This document shows positions 16,024 through 25,634 of a stretch of DNA of 61,024 nt, one piece after another. The translations under genes and the position numbers were made by a program. The stretch lies in assembly GCA_025354865.1 (NCBI GenBank), contig JANXMB010000043.1, forward strand, positions 1 through 61,024. The letters are read 5' to 3'. The notes beneath the pieces are model-generated. The model saw only the letters and a list, made by a program, of their open reading frames with translations, had not been told where the DNA came from and made no database searches. Numbering within the stretch: position 1 is the stretch's first letter; each line of letters begins with the position of its first letter. The DNA comes from Acetobacteraceae bacterium (GTDB lineage: Bacteria > Pseudomonadota > Alphaproteobacteria > Acetobacterales > Acetobacteraceae).

Positions 16024-17957
16024 TACGCTGTCACCGCGTGCTTTAACGCCGATTTGCCCAGCGCGGTGAGCGCGGTTGCCACGATATCGCGGGCGGTCAG
16101 TCCGGCCGTCGCCAATTGCTTGGCCTGGGAATCGTGGTCCAAATACACATCGGGCAGCACCATCGGGCGCACCTTCAGGCCGTTGTCCAGCAGGCCCTTC
16201 CAGGCGAGATGGTGCAGCACAGCCGAGCCGAAGCCGCCGATCGAGCCTTCTTCGATGGTGATGAGGACTTCGTGGTGGCGGGCGAGTTGCTCCACCATCG
16301 CGGTGTCCAGCGGCTTCACGAAGCGCGCATCGGCGACGGTGCAGCTCAGGCCGCGACTGGCCAGTTCGTCGGCCGCTTTGATTGCATCGGCGAGGCGGGG
16401 GCCGAGCGAAAGGATGGCAATGCTGGACCCTTCGCGGACGATGCGGCCTTTGCCGAGGGTCATTACCTCCCCCCGTGAGGGCAGCACAACCCCGGTGCCT
16501 TCGCCGCGCGGATAGCGGAACGCGCTGGGGCGATCGTTGATCGCGGCGGCCGTCGCAACGGTATGCATCAGTTCGGCTTCGTCGGAGGGTGCCATGATGA
16601 CGATGCCGGGCAGGCAGTTCAGGAAGGCGATATCGAAGCTGCCGGAATGGGTGGCGCCATCGTTGCCGACCGGGCCGGCGCGATCCATCGCGAAGCGCAC
16701 AGGCAGGTTCTGGATCGATACATCGTGCACCAACTGGTCGTAACCGCGTTGCAGGAAGGTCGAGTAGATGGCGCAGAACGGCTTCAGCCCCTCGGTCGCC
16801 AACCCCGCCGCGAAAGTCACGGCGTGCTGCTCGGCGATCCCCACATCGAAGGTGCGGTCCGGGAAGCGCTTGGCGAAACGGTCGAGTCCGGTGCCCGATG
16901 GCATGGCGGCGGTGATCGTGACGATATCCGGATCGGCCTCGGCTTCCTGTATCAGCGCGTCGGCGAACACCTTGGTATAGGATGGCGGGCCGGGCGGGGC
17001 CTTGGCCTGCTCACCGGTCACGACGTTGAATTTGGACACCGCGTGGTGCTTGTCGGCCGACGCCTCGGCGTGGACGTAGCCTTTGCCCTTCTGGGTGATG
17101 ACGTGCACCAGGATCGGCCCGGTCTCGTCGGCTTCGCGCACATTGCGCAGCACCGGCAGCAGATGGTCCAGGTTATGCCCGTCGATCGGACCGACGTAGT
17201 AGAAGCCCAATTCCTCGAACAAAGTGCCGCCGGTCAGGATGCCGCGGGCGTATTCCTCGGCCCGGCCCAACGTGCGCTCGATCCCTTTCGGGAAGCGTTT
17301 GGCCATTTTGGAGCCGAGTTCGCGCAGCGACAGAAAGCTGCGGGACGACATCAGGCGCGAGAGATAGGCGCTCATGGCGCCGACCGGGGGGGCGATCGAC
17401 ATGTCGTTGTCGTTCAGCACAACCACCAGGCGAGTGTGCCGGGCGCCGGCGTTGTTCATCGCCTCATAGGCCATGCCGGCGCTCATGGCGCCATCGCCGA
17501 TCACCGCGATCACGTTGCGATCGTCTTTCTCGCCGCGGGCATTTTTCAGATCGCGGGCAACCGCCATGCCGAGGCCGGCGGAGATCGAGGTCGAGGAATG
17601 GGCCGTGCCGAAGGGGTCGTATTCGCTTTCGCTGCGGCGGGTGAAGCCGGAGAGGCCGTCGGGTTGGCGCAGGGTGCGGATGCGATCGCGCCGCCCGGTC
17701 AGGATTTTATGCGGGTAGGCCTGATGCCCGACGTCCCAGATCAGCCGGTCGCGCGGGGTGTCGAAGATGGCATGGATGGCAACCGTGAGTTCGACGACGC
17801 CCAGCGATGCACCGAGATGGCCGCCCGTGACCGACACCGCATCGATGGTTTCCGCGCGCAATTCGTCCGCCAATTGGCGCAACTGGTCGGGCGAGAAGTT
17901 GCGCATGTCGGCTGGAACGCGGACCCTGTCCAGCAGTGGGGTTTGCACCGGGCTCAT
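16023..17957 (-). CDS. dxs: 1-Deoxy-D-xylulose-5-phosphate synthase
   Basis: A 644-residue transketolase-family enzyme of normal length. It catalyses the first step of the MEP pathway, condensing pyruvate and glyceraldehyde-3-phosphate. The N-terminal [18 protein letters not shown] and the thiamine-diphosphate motif [18 protein letters not shown] are present. The pyrimidine-domain [15 protein letters not shown] with its catalytic Glu and [15 protein letters not shown] also match. It lies between ispA (17 bases upstream) and hpnM, so precursor supply is tied to hopanoid export and decoration genes. Confidence 0.97.
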   Translation of the reverse strand: MSPVQTPLLDRVRVPADMRNFSPDQLRQLADELRAETIDAVSVTGGHLGASLGVVELTVAIHAIFDTPRDRLIWDVGHQAYPHKILTGRRDRIRTLRQPDGLSGFTRRSESEYDPFGTAHSSTSISAGLGMAVARDLKNARGEKDDRNVIAVIGDGAMSAGMAYEAMNNAGARHTRLVVVLNDNDMSIAPPVGAMSAYLSRLMSSRSFLSLRELGSKMAKRFPKGIERTLGRAEEYARGILTGGTLFEELGFYYVGPIDGHNLDHLLPVLRNVREADETGPILVHVITQKGKGYVHAEASADKHHAVSKFNVVTGEQAKAPPGPPSYTKVFADALIQEAEADPDIVTITAAMPSGTGLDRFAKRFPDRTFDVGIAEQHAVTFAAGLATEGLKPFCAIYSTFLQRGYDQLVHDVSIQNLPVRFAMDRAGPVGNDGATHSGSFDIAFLNCLPGIVIMAPSDEAELMHTVATAAAINDRPSAFRYPRGEGTGVVLPSRGEVMTLGKGRIVREGSSIAILSLGPRLADAIKAADELASRGLSCTVADARFVKPLDTAMVEQLARHHEVLITIEEGSIGGFGSAVLHHLAWKGLLDNGLKVRPMVLPDVYLDHDSQAKQLATAGLTARDIVATALTALGKSALKHAVTA

Positions 17958-17974
17958 GTGTTTTCGCTCACCGT

Positions 17975-18931
17975 TTAACTCCGCCTTTGCACGACATAGG
18001 CAGCGAGATCGCGCAGTAGGGCTGCTTTTTCCCCAAACCCGTCCAGATGGTGCGCCGCTTGATTTGCCAGCGCATCGGCATGGGCACGCGCCAGTTCGAC
18101 GCCCAGGACCGCGACCATCGTCGCTTTGCCGGCGGCAGCGTCTTTGCCGGCCGTCTTACCGATTTCGGCCGAGTCGCCTTCGACGTCCAGCAGATCGTCC
18201 GCTATTTGGAACGCCGCGCCAAGGTCGCGTCCGTAGGCGGCCAATAAATGCCGCTGATGCGCCGGAGCGCGGCCAAGAATTGCACCGGCCTCGCAGCTGA
18301 ACTGGATCAGGCGGCCGGTTTTCAGCGCTTGCAGGCGGGTGACGGCCGGGCCGTCGAGGGTCTGACCTTCCGTCACCATGTCGATCATCTGCCCACCGGC
18401 CATGCCGCGCGCGCCAGCAGCGGCGCCCAATGCGGCGACGAGTTCGCAGCGAGCCTGCGGATCGGAATGCGTGTCGGCTTCGGCGAGGATCTCGAAGGCG
18501 CGGCATTGCAGTGCATCCCCGGCAAGGATCGCCGTCGCCTCATCGAAGGCTTTATGGGCGCTAGGCTTGCCGCGCCGCAGATCGTCGTCGTCCATCGCCG
18601 GCAGATCGTCGTGCACCAGCGAATAGGCGTGCAACATCTCGATCGATGCGGCGACCCGAGCAGCACAGGTTTCCGAAACCGAAAACAGCGACGCGCTTTG
18701 CATCACCAGAAAGGCGCGGAGTCGCTTGCCCCCGCCAAGGGTGGCGTAGCGCATCGATTCGGCCAGGCGCGCTTCCGCCCCTTCCGCAGTCGGCAGCAAA
18801 TATTCCAAAGCGGATTCAACCCTGTCCGCTGTCTCCGCCAGCGCGCGGGTTAAGTCGGTTCCCGTCCTCACCGCGACTATGCCATCCGATGTCACTGCCA
18901 GCCTCGCGTCATAAAACCCCTGAATCGTCAT
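17975..18931 (-). CDS. ispA: Farnesyl-diphosphate synthase (short-chain polyprenyl synthase)
   Basis: A 318-residue all-helical prenyltransferase. The first aspartate-rich motif is [17 protein letters not shown] and the second is [12 protein letters not shown], with GGGKRLR upstream and the [13 protein letters not shown] chain-length region between them. It makes geranyl and farnesyl diphosphate, the C15 unit joined to squalene for hopanoids. The ATG at 18931 follows AGGGGTTTT. The first 25 or so residues are poorly conserved in appearance, so a later start is possible. The usual xseB neighbour is absent. Confidence 0.93.
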   Translation of the reverse strand: MTIQGFYDARLAVTSDGIVAVRTGTDLTRALAETADRVESALEYLLPTAEGAEARLAESMRYATLGGGKRLRAFLVMQSASLFSVSETCAARVAASIEMLHAYSLVHDDLPAMDDDDLRRGKPSAHKAFDEATAILAGDALQCRAFEILAEADTHSDPQARCELVAALGAAAGARGMAGGQMIDMVTEGQTLDGPAVTRLQALKTGRLIQFSCEAGAILGRAPAHQRHLLAAYGRDLGAAFQIADDLLDVEGDSAEIGKTAGKDAAAGKATMVAVLGVELARAHADALANQAAHHLDGFGEKAALLRDLAAYVVQRRS

Positions 18932-18938
18932 AAAACCC
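18894..18938 (-). repeat. Direct repeat of the ispA translation-initiation region
   Basis: On the minus strand the 16-base unit CAGGGGTTTTATGACG occurs twice, separated by 3 bases, so both a Shine-Dalgarno and an ATG are duplicated. The upstream ATG (18931) opens the ispA frame. The second ATG (18912) is out of frame and meets TGA after six codons (MTRGWQ). Confidence 0.75.
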
Positions 18939-19288
18939 CTGGAAGCTGAGGCGCAATTCCCAGCCCCTTAGCACGAAGCGGCGCCGCTTGCATCGCACTG
19001 GCAAGATGCGGCCGCCTCTGTGACAAATTCGCCACAAAACATTTGCGGCCCTGCGGCTTGCTTTACCGCAAGGGCGCCGCGCCTGCCATAGCGGTAATGC
19101 ACCTGCGCAAGGCGAGGCGAGAACGCCGTACGCCCAACTGGCATGCGTTCGTGGCGAAGGGATGGCGTTGCGGCGGAAGCCGGGTTCTGCCATATCCCGG
19201 TCCATTGTATCCAGACCGGCCCGGTCCGGTATGAAAAGGCCCGGCGACGGGCAAAATCCGTCGAGCGCCTCGCAGGAGAGCAAACCGC
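18932..19288. other. 357-base divergent intergenic region between ispA and ispH
   Basis: No gene is supported here. It must hold the promoters for the ispA-dxs-hpnM-hpnI-hpnJ transcript on the minus strand and the ispH-hpnH transcript on the plus strand. It contains several short GC-rich inverted repeats but no regulator site that I recognise. Confidence 0.5.
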
Positions 19289-20218
19289 ATGATCCGTGTC
19301 GTTCTGGCCCAGCCGCGCGGCTTCTGCGCCGGCGTCGAACGGGCCATCGAAATCGTGGAGCGGGCCTTGAGAAAGTACGGACCGCCGATCTATGTCCGCC
19401 ACGAGATCGTGCACAACCGCCACGTGGTCGAGGATCTGCGCACCCGTGGCGCCGTGTTCGTCGATGAGCTGGACGAGATTCCGCCCGGCGCGATGACGGT
19501 GTTCTCGGCCCATGGTGTCGCCAAGCGGGTCGAGGAACTGGCCGCCGAGCGGGGATTGCCGGTGATCGACGCGACATGCCCGCTGGTGGCGAAGGTGCAC
19601 AACGAAGGGCGCCGCTACGCTAGGCAGAACCGCGAGATCGTGTTGGTCGGCCACGCCGGCCACGCGGAGGTCGAAGGCACGATCGGTCAGGTTCCCGCCA
19701 AAATCCATCTGGTGCAGACCGTCGACGACGTGCCAACGTTACAGGTGACCGACCCGGAAAAACTGGCCTACATCACCCAGACCACTTTGTCGGTCGACGA
19801 TACCCGCGGGATCATCGCCGCCCTCAAGGCGCGGTTCCCGTCGATCGTCGGCCCCGATGTCCGCGACATCTGCTATGCGACCCAGAACCGCCAGACAGCG
19901 GTGCGGCAACTGGCTGCGCTGGTGGATACGATTCTGGTGGTGGGGTCGCGCAATTCGTCGAACTCCAACCGGTTGCGCGAAATCGGGGAGGAATTGGGCA
20001 AACCGGCCTATCTGATCGACGACGCCAGCGCCTTGCAGGCGGAATGGTTCGCCGGCGTGACATCGGTCGGCGTGACGGCCGGCGCGTCCGCACCCGAATT
20101 GCTGGTGCAAGGCGTGCTGGAAGGGCTGCGGCAGTTCGGGCCGGTGGAAATTTCCACCATGGCCGGCGTGGCCGAGGATGTGCAGTTTCGCTTGCCCGCG
20201 CAACTGATCGACGCGTAG
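19289..20218 (+). CDS. ispH: 4-Hydroxy-3-methylbut-2-enyl diphosphate reductase
   Basis: A 309-residue IspH/LytB. The three cluster cysteines are C13 in GFCAG, C97 in DATCPLV and C195 in ICYATQNRQ. The substrate-binding [14 protein letters not shown] and TAGASAPE motifs are intact. It makes IPP and DMAPP in the last MEP step using a [4Fe-4S] cluster. A GCAGGAGAG site precedes the ATG. It is followed 13 bases later by hpnH, likely on one transcript. Confidence 0.97.
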   Translation: MIRVVLAQPRGFCAGVERAIEIVERALRKYGPPIYVRHEIVHNRHVVEDLRTRGAVFVDELDEIPPGAMTVFSAHGVAKRVEELAAERGLPVIDATCPLVAKVHNEGRRYARQNREIVLVGHAGHAEVEGTIGQVPAKIHLVQTVDDVPTLQVTDPEKLAYITQTTLSVDDTRGIIAALKARFPSIVGPDVRDICYATQNRQTAVRQLAALVDTILVVGSRNSSNSNRLREIGEELGKPAYLIDDASALQAEWFAGVTSVGVTAGASAPELLVQGVLEGLRQFGPVEISTMAGVAEDVQFRLPAQLIDA

Positions 20219-20231
20219 AGGGTATCAGATC

Positions 20232-21392
20232 ATGACCGTACCGTTGAATCAGGCTATCCGCGTTGGCGCCTATGTCGTCAAACAACACCTCCTCGGGCGC
20301 AAGCGCTATCCGCTGGTGCTGATGCTGGAGCCGTTGTTCCGCTGCAACCTCGCATGCGCGGGCTGCGGCAAGATCGACTACCCGGCCGAAATCCTCAATC
20401 AGCGGCTGTCGGTCGACGAGTGCATGGAAGCAATCGACGATTGCGGCGCACCGGTGGTCGTCATTGCCGGTGGGGAACCGCTGCTGCATCGCGAAATCGA
20501 TCGTATCGTCGAAGGCGCCATCGCCCGCAAGAAATTCGTCATCGTCTGCACGAATGCCCTGCTGCTCGAAAAGAAGATGGAACTGTTCAAGCCCAGCAAA
20601 TGGTTCTCCTGGTCCGTTCACCTGGACGGCGACCGGGAAGATCACGACAAATCCGTCTGCCAGCCCGGCACCTACGATCGCGCGGTCGCCGCGATCGCCG
20701 AAGCGAAACGGCGCGGCTTCCGCACCGTCATCAACGCCACCTTGTTCAATAATTCCAAGCCCGAGAAAGTCGCGAACTTCTTCGACGACGTCATGCACAT
20801 GGGCGTGGACGGGATCTCGGTATCCCCCGGCTATGCGTACGAACGGGCGCCGGACCAGCAACACTTCCTCAATCGACTGGCGACCAAGGAATTGTTCCGC
20901 GGCATCTTCCGCCGGGAGGGGAAGGGCACCTGGAAGAAGAAGTGGTCGTTCAATCAGTCGTCCATGTTCCTGGACTTCCTGGCCGGCAATCAGACCTTCA
21001 AATGCACCCCCTGGGGCAACCCGTGCCGCACCTATTTCGGTTGGCAGCGGCCTTGCTATTTGTTGGGGGAGGGCTACGCGAAGACCTACAAAGAACTCAT
21101 GGAATCCACCGACTGGGACAAATACGGCGTCGGTAACTACGAAAAATGCTCGGATTGCATGGTCCACTGCGGGTTCGAGGCGACGGCGGTGGCCGAGACC
21201 GTTAGCAAGCCGTGGCGCGCGCTGGCCCAGGTGGTTCGCGGCATCCGCACCGAAGGCGCGATGGCCAAGGACATCCCCCTTGTGAATGCGCGTCCCCCGG
21301 AATTCGTGTTCAGCCGGCATGTGGAGACCGCGCTGACCGAAATTCGCAGCCGGAAGAACGCTCCGCAAGAAGCAGCAGAAGCGGCGGAGTAA
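20232..21392 (+). CDS. hpnH: Adenosyl-hopene transferase HpnH (radical SAM)
   Basis: A 386-residue radical SAM protein with C38-x3-C42-x2-C45 (RCNLACAGC) and the glycine-rich VVIAGGEPLLH. The C-terminal cysteine-rich segment EKCSDCMVHCGFEA is typical of HpnH. It joins an adenosyl group to diploptene, the first committed step to C35 extended hopanoids. Co-transcription with ispH couples precursor and side-chain synthesis. HpnI and HpnJ act later on the same lipid. Confidence 0.95.
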   Translation: MTVPLNQAIRVGAYVVKQHLLGRKRYPLVLMLEPLFRCNLACAGCGKIDYPAEILNQRLSVDECMEAIDDCGAPVVVIAGGEPLLHREIDRIVEGAIARKKFVIVCTNALLLEKKMELFKPSKWFSWSVHLDGDREDHDKSVCQPGTYDRAVAAIAEAKRRGFRTVINATLFNNSKPEKVANFFDDVMHMGVDGISVSPGYAYERAPDQQHFLNRLATKELFRGIFRREGKGTWKKKWSFNQSSMFLDFLAGNQTFKCTPWGNPCRTYFGWQRPCYLLGEGYAKTYKELMESTDWDKYGVGNYEKCSDCMVHCGFEATAVAETVSKPWRALAQVVRGIRTEGAMAKDIPLVNARPPEFVFSRHVETALTEIRSRKNAPQEAAEAAE

Positions 21393-21398
21393 TCCGCC
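21383..21398 (+). terminator. Small hairpin overlapping the hpnH stop codon
   Basis: The arms GGCGGA and TCCGCC flank a 4-base loop that contains the TAA stop. A T-rich TCTTACTT follows on the plus strand. It may be an intrinsic terminator of the ispH-hpnH transcript, but the stem is short. Confidence 0.35.
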
Positions 21399-21444
21399 TC
21401 TTACTTGAATAGCGCCGCGTCGGCCCGATCGAGGGCCGCGCGGC

Positions 21445-21675
21445 CTATCCCACCGTTTCCCGCTCCGCCAGAAACGCCCGGCCGGTCGAGGTCAGGATCA
21501 CGTGCCTACCGCGCGTGCCGTCGAACGCAACATAGCCGGCGATCTGCACGTCTTCCCACACCGACAGACGCGGGCAACTGCTTTGCCAGGCGTCCAGCAC
21601 CTGCGCGTGGGATGGAGATTCGCTCTCCACCCACGTCAGAAACTGCCGGATCAGTGCGTCGATCGGTGCGGGCAT
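21445..21675 (-). CDS. Small hypothetical protein downstream of phaB
   Basis: A 76-residue protein (MPAPIDALIRQFLTWVESES...). It contains a helical N-terminal half, then WEDVQIAGYVAFDGTRGRHVILTSTGRAFLAERE, which resembles a small winged-helix fold. A GGGG stretch lies upstream of the ATG at 21675. It sits 32 bases after phaB in the same orientation, suggesting one transcript. I do not recognise the family. A role linked to PHB metabolism is only suggested by position. Confidence 0.6.
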   Translation of the reverse strand: MPAPIDALIRQFLTWVESESPSHAQVLDAWQSSCPRLSVWEDVQIAGYVAFDGTRGRHVILTSTGRAFLAERETVG

Positions 21676-21707
21676 CGTCGTCGGCCCCCAGGGGTTGGAT
21701 CGCTCGG

Positions 21708-22430
21708 TCAGTACATATGCTGCCCGCCGTTGATCGACAGCGTCGATCCGGTGATGAAATCTGCGTCGTCGGCGGTCAGGAAGGCGACGCCGCGGGCGAT
21801 ATCGGATGCGTGGCCCAGGCGCCCGATGGGAACCTTGGCGACGATCTTGCGCAGCACCTCGGCCGGGACGGCGCGCACCATTTCGGTGTCCACATACCCC
21901 GGCGCGATCGCGTTGACGGTGATGCCGAAGCGCGCGCCTTCCTGTGCCAGCGCCTTGGTGAAGCCATGGATGCCCGATTTGGAGGCAGCGTAGTTCACTT
22001 GCCCGTACTGCCCGGCCTGCCCGTTGATCGACCCGACATTGACCACCCGTCCGAATTTGGCGGCCCGCATGTCGTCGAAGGTGAGCTTGCACATATTGTA
22101 GCAAGACCCGAGGTTGGTATCGATCACCGCATCCCACATGTCCCGCGTCAGGCGGCCCATGGTGGCGTCGCGGGTGATGCCGGCGTTGTTGACCAGGATT
22201 TCGACCGGTCCGATCTCGGCTTTGATCTGGGCCAGCGCCTCGGTGCAGGCATCGAACTTGCTGACGTCCAGTTTCCACACATCGATCCCGTGTTCGGCTT
22301 TGAACGCGGCGGCGGCGGCGTCGTTGCCGGCATAGATGGCGACGACTTTGCGGCCCTGTGCCTGGAGCGCGAGGCTGATCGCCTCCCCGATGCCGCGAGT
22401 GCCGCCGGTAACTATTGCTACGCGAGCCAT
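21708..22430 (-). CDS. phaB: Acetoacetyl-CoA reductase
   Basis: A 240-residue short-chain dehydrogenase. It has the NADPH motif TGGTRGIGEAIS, the NNAG motif, and catalytic Ser and the YxxxK pair in VGSINGQAGQYGQVNYAASKSG. C-terminal SINGGQHMY is the standard PhaB ending. It reduces acetoacetyl-CoA to (R)-3-hydroxybutyryl-CoA for PHB. GGGGG precedes the ATG at 22430. A longer frame to 22466 lacks a site. It follows phaA by 20 bases, forming the classic phaAB pair. Confidence 0.95.
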   Translation of the reverse strand: MARVAIVTGGTRGIGEAISLALQAQGRKVVAIYAGNDAAAAAFKAEHGIDVWKLDVSKFDACTEALAQIKAEIGPVEILVNNAGITRDATMGRLTRDMWDAVIDTNLGSCYNMCKLTFDDMRAAKFGRVVNVGSINGQAGQYGQVNYAASKSGIHGFTKALAQEGARFGITVNAIAPGYVDTEMVRAVPAEVLRKIVAKVPIGRLGHASDIARGVAFLTADDADFITGSTLSINGGQHMY

Positions 22431-22450
22431 AACGATCCCCCTGTTTTTAT

Positions 22451-23623
22451 TTAACGTTCCACGCACATAGCGACGCCCATGCCACCGCCGATGCAGAGCG
22501 TGGCCAGACCCTTGTGCGCATCCCGCTTGCCCATTTCGTGCAGCAGCGTGACCAGCACCCGAGCACCGGAGGCGCCGATGGGATGGCCGATGGCGATGGC
22601 GCCGCCATTGACGTTTACTTTGGAGGTATCCCAGCCCAAATCCTTGTTGACCGCGAGGGCCTGGGCGGCAAATGCCTCATTCGCTTCCATCAGATCGAGG
22701 TCTTCGTGCTTCCATCCGGCCCGTTGCAGCGCCTTGCGGGTGGCGGGGATCGGGCCGGTGCCCATCACGGCCGGATCGACGCCGGCGGTGGCGAAGGATG
22801 CGATGCGCGCCAGTGGGGTCAGGCCGCGGCGGGCGGCTTCGGCCCCGCTCATGAGCACCAGCACTGCGGCGCCGTCGTTGATGCCCGATGCGTTGCCGGC
22901 GGTGACGCTGCCGTCCTTGCTGAAGGCTGGGCGCAGTTTCGTCATGGTTTCCATGCTGGAGTCGTGACGGATGTATTCGTCGTTGGCGACGACCGTATCG
23001 CCCTTGCGGCCTTTCACGGTGACCGGGACGATTTCATCGGCAAAGCGGCCGGCTTTCTGCGCGGCGGAGGCTTTCTGCTGCGAGGCCAGCGCGAAGGTGT
23101 CCTGTTGTTCGCGGGTAATCTGATATTTGTTGGCCACGTTCTCGGCCGTATTGCCCATGTGGTAGCCGTGGAACGCATCCCACAGCCCGTCCTTGAGCAT
23201 GGTATCGACGAATTCCAACCCGCCCATCTTGGTGCCATTGCGCAGATGGGCGGCGTGTCGGCTCAGGCTCATGCTTTCCATGCCGCCGGCGGCGACGATC
23301 GCGCTTTCGCCGGTGCGGATCTGCTGCGCCGCGAGGGCGACGGCGCGCAGTCCGGATCCGCAGACCTGGTTGATGCCGAAAGCGGTTTTGCTGTCGGGCA
23401 GGCCGGCGAGGCGGGCGGCTTGGCGGGCGGGGTTCTGTCCTTCGCCGGCGCTCAGCACATGGCCGAGGATGACCTCGTCCACATCGGCGGCTTCGATGCC
23501 GGCGCGGCCGAACGCGGCCCCGAGGGCGACGGCCCCGAGTTGCTGCGCGGACAGGCTGGAAAGAGCACCGCTGAAACTGCCCACCGGGGTGCGGGCGGCC
23601 GAGACGATGACGATGTCGTCCAT
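22451..23623 (-). CDS. phaA: Acetyl-CoA acetyltransferase (beta-ketothiolase)
   Basis: A 390-residue thiolase of normal length. The nucleophile Cys is in [12 protein letters not shown] second active-site His lies in [17 protein letters not shown], and the C-terminal catalytic Cys in [12 protein letters not shown]. It condenses two acetyl-CoA to acetoacetyl-CoA. It is immediately upstream of phaB, so the PHB precursor pathway is complete. The polymerase genes lie 4 kb away at 27503-28877. Confidence 0.96.
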   Translation of the reverse strand: MDDIVIVSAARTPVGSFSGALSSLSAQQLGAVALGAAFGRAGIEAADVDEVILGHVLSAGEGQNPARQAARLAGLPDSKTAFGINQVCGSGLRAVALAAQQIRTGESAIVAAGGMESMSLSRHAAHLRNGTKMGGLEFVDTMLKDGLWDAFHGYHMGNTAENVANKYQITREQQDTFALASQQKASAAQKAGRFADEIVPVTVKGRKGDTVVANDEYIRHDSSMETMTKLRPAFSKDGSVTAGNASGINDGAAVLVLMSGAEAARRGLTPLARIASFATAGVDPAVMGTGPIPATRKALQRAGWKHEDLDLMEANEAFAAQALAVNKDLGWDTSKVNVNGGAIAIGHPIGASGARVLVTLLHEMGKRDAHKGLATLCIGGGMGVAMCVER

Positions 23624-23775
23624 ATCGGGGGTTCTCCTTAAAGCGGGGCCACCCCGCGTTCTCTCGCTGTTTACCGCCCTTCGGGCACCCGGGGAAGGCC
23701 GATTTGCCCGATTGCGTGCGGTGCCATCGGTTTTGGTTTGCGGCCGGCGTCGGTCGGGGTAAACGCCGGTACATC

Positions 23776-24633
23776 ATGGATTTTCTGCATCGGGTCGATA
23801 CCCTTCCCCCGCTTCTGCAAACCCTCGCGCATAGCGGGCTGTGGCTATTGCTGCTGGCCGTCCTGTTCGTGCCGCTCGAACGGCTGTTTCCCGAACGGCG
23901 GGCGGCGGTGTTTCGCCGCGGGTTCGCGACCGACCTCGGCTATTATTTCGTCAATGCGGTCGCGCTCGCCACCCTCGTGAGCGTGCCGCTCTCGCTGGTG
24001 GCCTTGGCGATGCAGGCCTGGATGCCGGCGGGGCTGGCGCATGCGACGCACGACTTGCCGGTCTGGCTGCGCGCAGTGCTGGGCATGACGATCGGGGAGA
24101 TCGGCTTCTACTGGGGGCACCGCTGGAGCCACGAAATCCCCCTGCTTTGGCGGTTCCACGCCATCCATCACAGCCCCGAGGAAGTCGATTGGCTCGTCGC
24201 CTCGCGGCAGCACCCGTTGGATACCGTGTTCACCCGCACCTGCGGTTTCGTGCCGCTGACGGTCCTCGGGCTGCTCGATCCGCTTTCTGCGGACCCGAGT
24301 ATGCTGGCGCTGGCGGTGCTGATAGCCGGTCAGGTCTGGGCGTATTTCGTCCATGCCAATGTCGGTTGGCGCTTCGGCGTGCTGGAATGGGCGATCGCCA
24401 GCCCGGCCTTCCATCGCTGGCATCACACGAACGACGGGCCGCGGGCGATGGATCGCAACTATGCGCCGATGCTGCCATGGATCGATTGGATCTTCGGCAC
24501 CATGCATCTGCCGCCGCACGCTATGCCGGCGCGCTACGGCATCGATGGGACGATCCCGGACGGGCTGGTGCAGCAACTGGTGCAACCGTTCCTGAGCCTG
24601 ACATTCCCCGCGCCCCCGAAGGACCGGGGTTAA
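23776..24633 (+). CDS. Sterol desaturase/fatty-acid hydroxylase family membrane protein
   Basis: A 285-residue integral membrane protein. Hydrophobic helices (LWLLLLAVLFVPLERLF, YYFVNAVALATLVSVPLSLVALA) precede the di-iron histidine boxes HRWSH, HAIHH and FHRWHHTND. This is the standard fatty-acid-hydroxylase pattern, and such enzymes oxidise lipid C-H bonds. Location near the hopanoid cluster makes a hopanoid or membrane-lipid substrate conceivable, but nothing in the sequence proves it. The ATG at 23776 is preferred to the in-frame one at 23704. Confidence 0.85.
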   Translation: MDFLHRVDTLPPLLQTLAHSGLWLLLLAVLFVPLERLFPERRAAVFRRGFATDLGYYFVNAVALATLVSVPLSLVALAMQAWMPAGLAHATHDLPVWLRAVLGMTIGEIGFYWGHRWSHEIPLLWRFHAIHHSPEEVDWLVASRQHPLDTVFTRTCGFVPLTVLGLLDPLSADPSMLALAVLIAGQVWAYFVHANVGWRFGVLEWAIASPAFHRWHHTNDGPRAMDRNYAPMLPWIDWIFGTMHLPPHAMPARYGIDGTIPDGLVQQLVQPFLSLTFPAPPKDRG

Positions 24634-24650
24634 ATCGCCGCTGCTTAAGG

Positions 24651-25592
24651 CTATCGGCCGGTCTCGGGAGCCAATTCCTTGCCGGAGATATCGAAGGTGC
24701 GGACAGTGGTGTTGCGCATGGCGGCGTCGGTGATCGCCGGAAAGGCGTCCCGCAGCAGCGCGGTGCGTATGTCGTCTCGCACGGCGGCGAAGGCCGGCCG
24801 CTCCCCTTGGCGGTGTTCCCCGATCCGCACCACGAACCAGCCGACCGAGGTGCGCACCGGCCGGGGCGCGGTCTGCCCCGGTGCCAAAGCGAACGCGACC
24901 GATCCGATATCCGGCGCCAACACGGATTGCGGCTGGAAGCCGAGATGGCCGCCGGCCTGCGCCGAGCTATCCCGGCTGGACCGCCGAGCGATGGTGGCGA
25001 AGTCGGCGCCGGCGGCCAATTCGGCGAGGATCGTGTTCCCCTCGGCCTCGGTGGCGAGCATGACGATGGACACATCGGTTTCGTCCGGTCCGGGCTTGCC
25101 GGCGTAATCCCGCTCGTAGCGATCGAGCAGCATTTTCTCGGTAATGCTGGCCCCGCCTTCCCGCACCAAGACGGCATTGGCCAGGACGTTGTCGTAGGCG
25201 AGCTTGGCCCGCCGCAGGACCGCAGGATCCTTTTCCAGCCCCTGGCGCTGGGCGCGCACGACCAGCGCCTGCATCTGGGTCAGTTGCTTGAGCAGCGGGG
25301 GAAAGACGGTTTCGAACGGCAGACTCCGCACCGTTGGCGGCAGATCGCGGATCGCATCCCCGACCATCCCCAGCGTCACCGCCCTTCCCCCGACCTCCGC
25401 CACCACCGTCCCCGCCGCTCGGTCCGACGCTCCGGTGACATCGTAATGCGGGGTTTGGGTATCGAATTGGGGCTTGGTCAGGTCGATCGCGGTCGCAGGA
25501 GAGACGGATTTGGGCGTCCCTTGCGCCCAGGCCGCAGCGGGCGACAGTAGGCAAGCCAGGGCCATCGCGCTGTTTGCAAGCCAGTGTTTCAC
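24651..25592 (-). CDS. Periplasmic parvulin-type peptidyl-prolyl isomerase (SurA/PpiC-like)
   Basis: A 313-residue protein with a signal peptide ending SPAAAWAQ. A SurA-N-like helical region runs from about 60 to 150. A rotamase-like domain with SSRDSSAQAGGHLGFQPQSVLAPDIGSVAFALAPGQ and a closing VGWFVVRIGEHRQGERP segment follows. It probably assists folding of outer-membrane proteins. It is a single gene, convergent with the hydroxylase-type gene and co-oriented with the MORN gene. Confidence 0.83.
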   Translation of the reverse strand: MKHWLANSAMALACLLSPAAAWAQGTPKSVSPATAIDLTKPQFDTQTPHYDVTGASDRAAGTVVAEVGGRAVTLGMVGDAIRDLPPTVRSLPFETVFPPLLKQLTQMQALVVRAQRQGLEKDPAVLRRAKLAYDNVLANAVLVREGGASITEKMLLDRYERDYAGKPGPDETDVSIVMLATEAEGNTILAELAAGADFATIARRSSRDSSAQAGGHLGFQPQSVLAPDIGSVAFALAPGQTAPRPVRTSVGWFVVRIGEHRQGERPAFAAVRDDIRTALLRDAFPAITDAAMRNTTVRTFDISGKELAPETGR

Positions 25593-25634
25593 GAGCGTTT
25601 TCTCCTGCGTCGGCGTTTGAGCGAGGATGGCGGG

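Noticed and set aside
18894-18912. Second ATG of the ispA direct repeat as a real start
   Set aside because: Out of frame with ispA and meets TGA after six codons.
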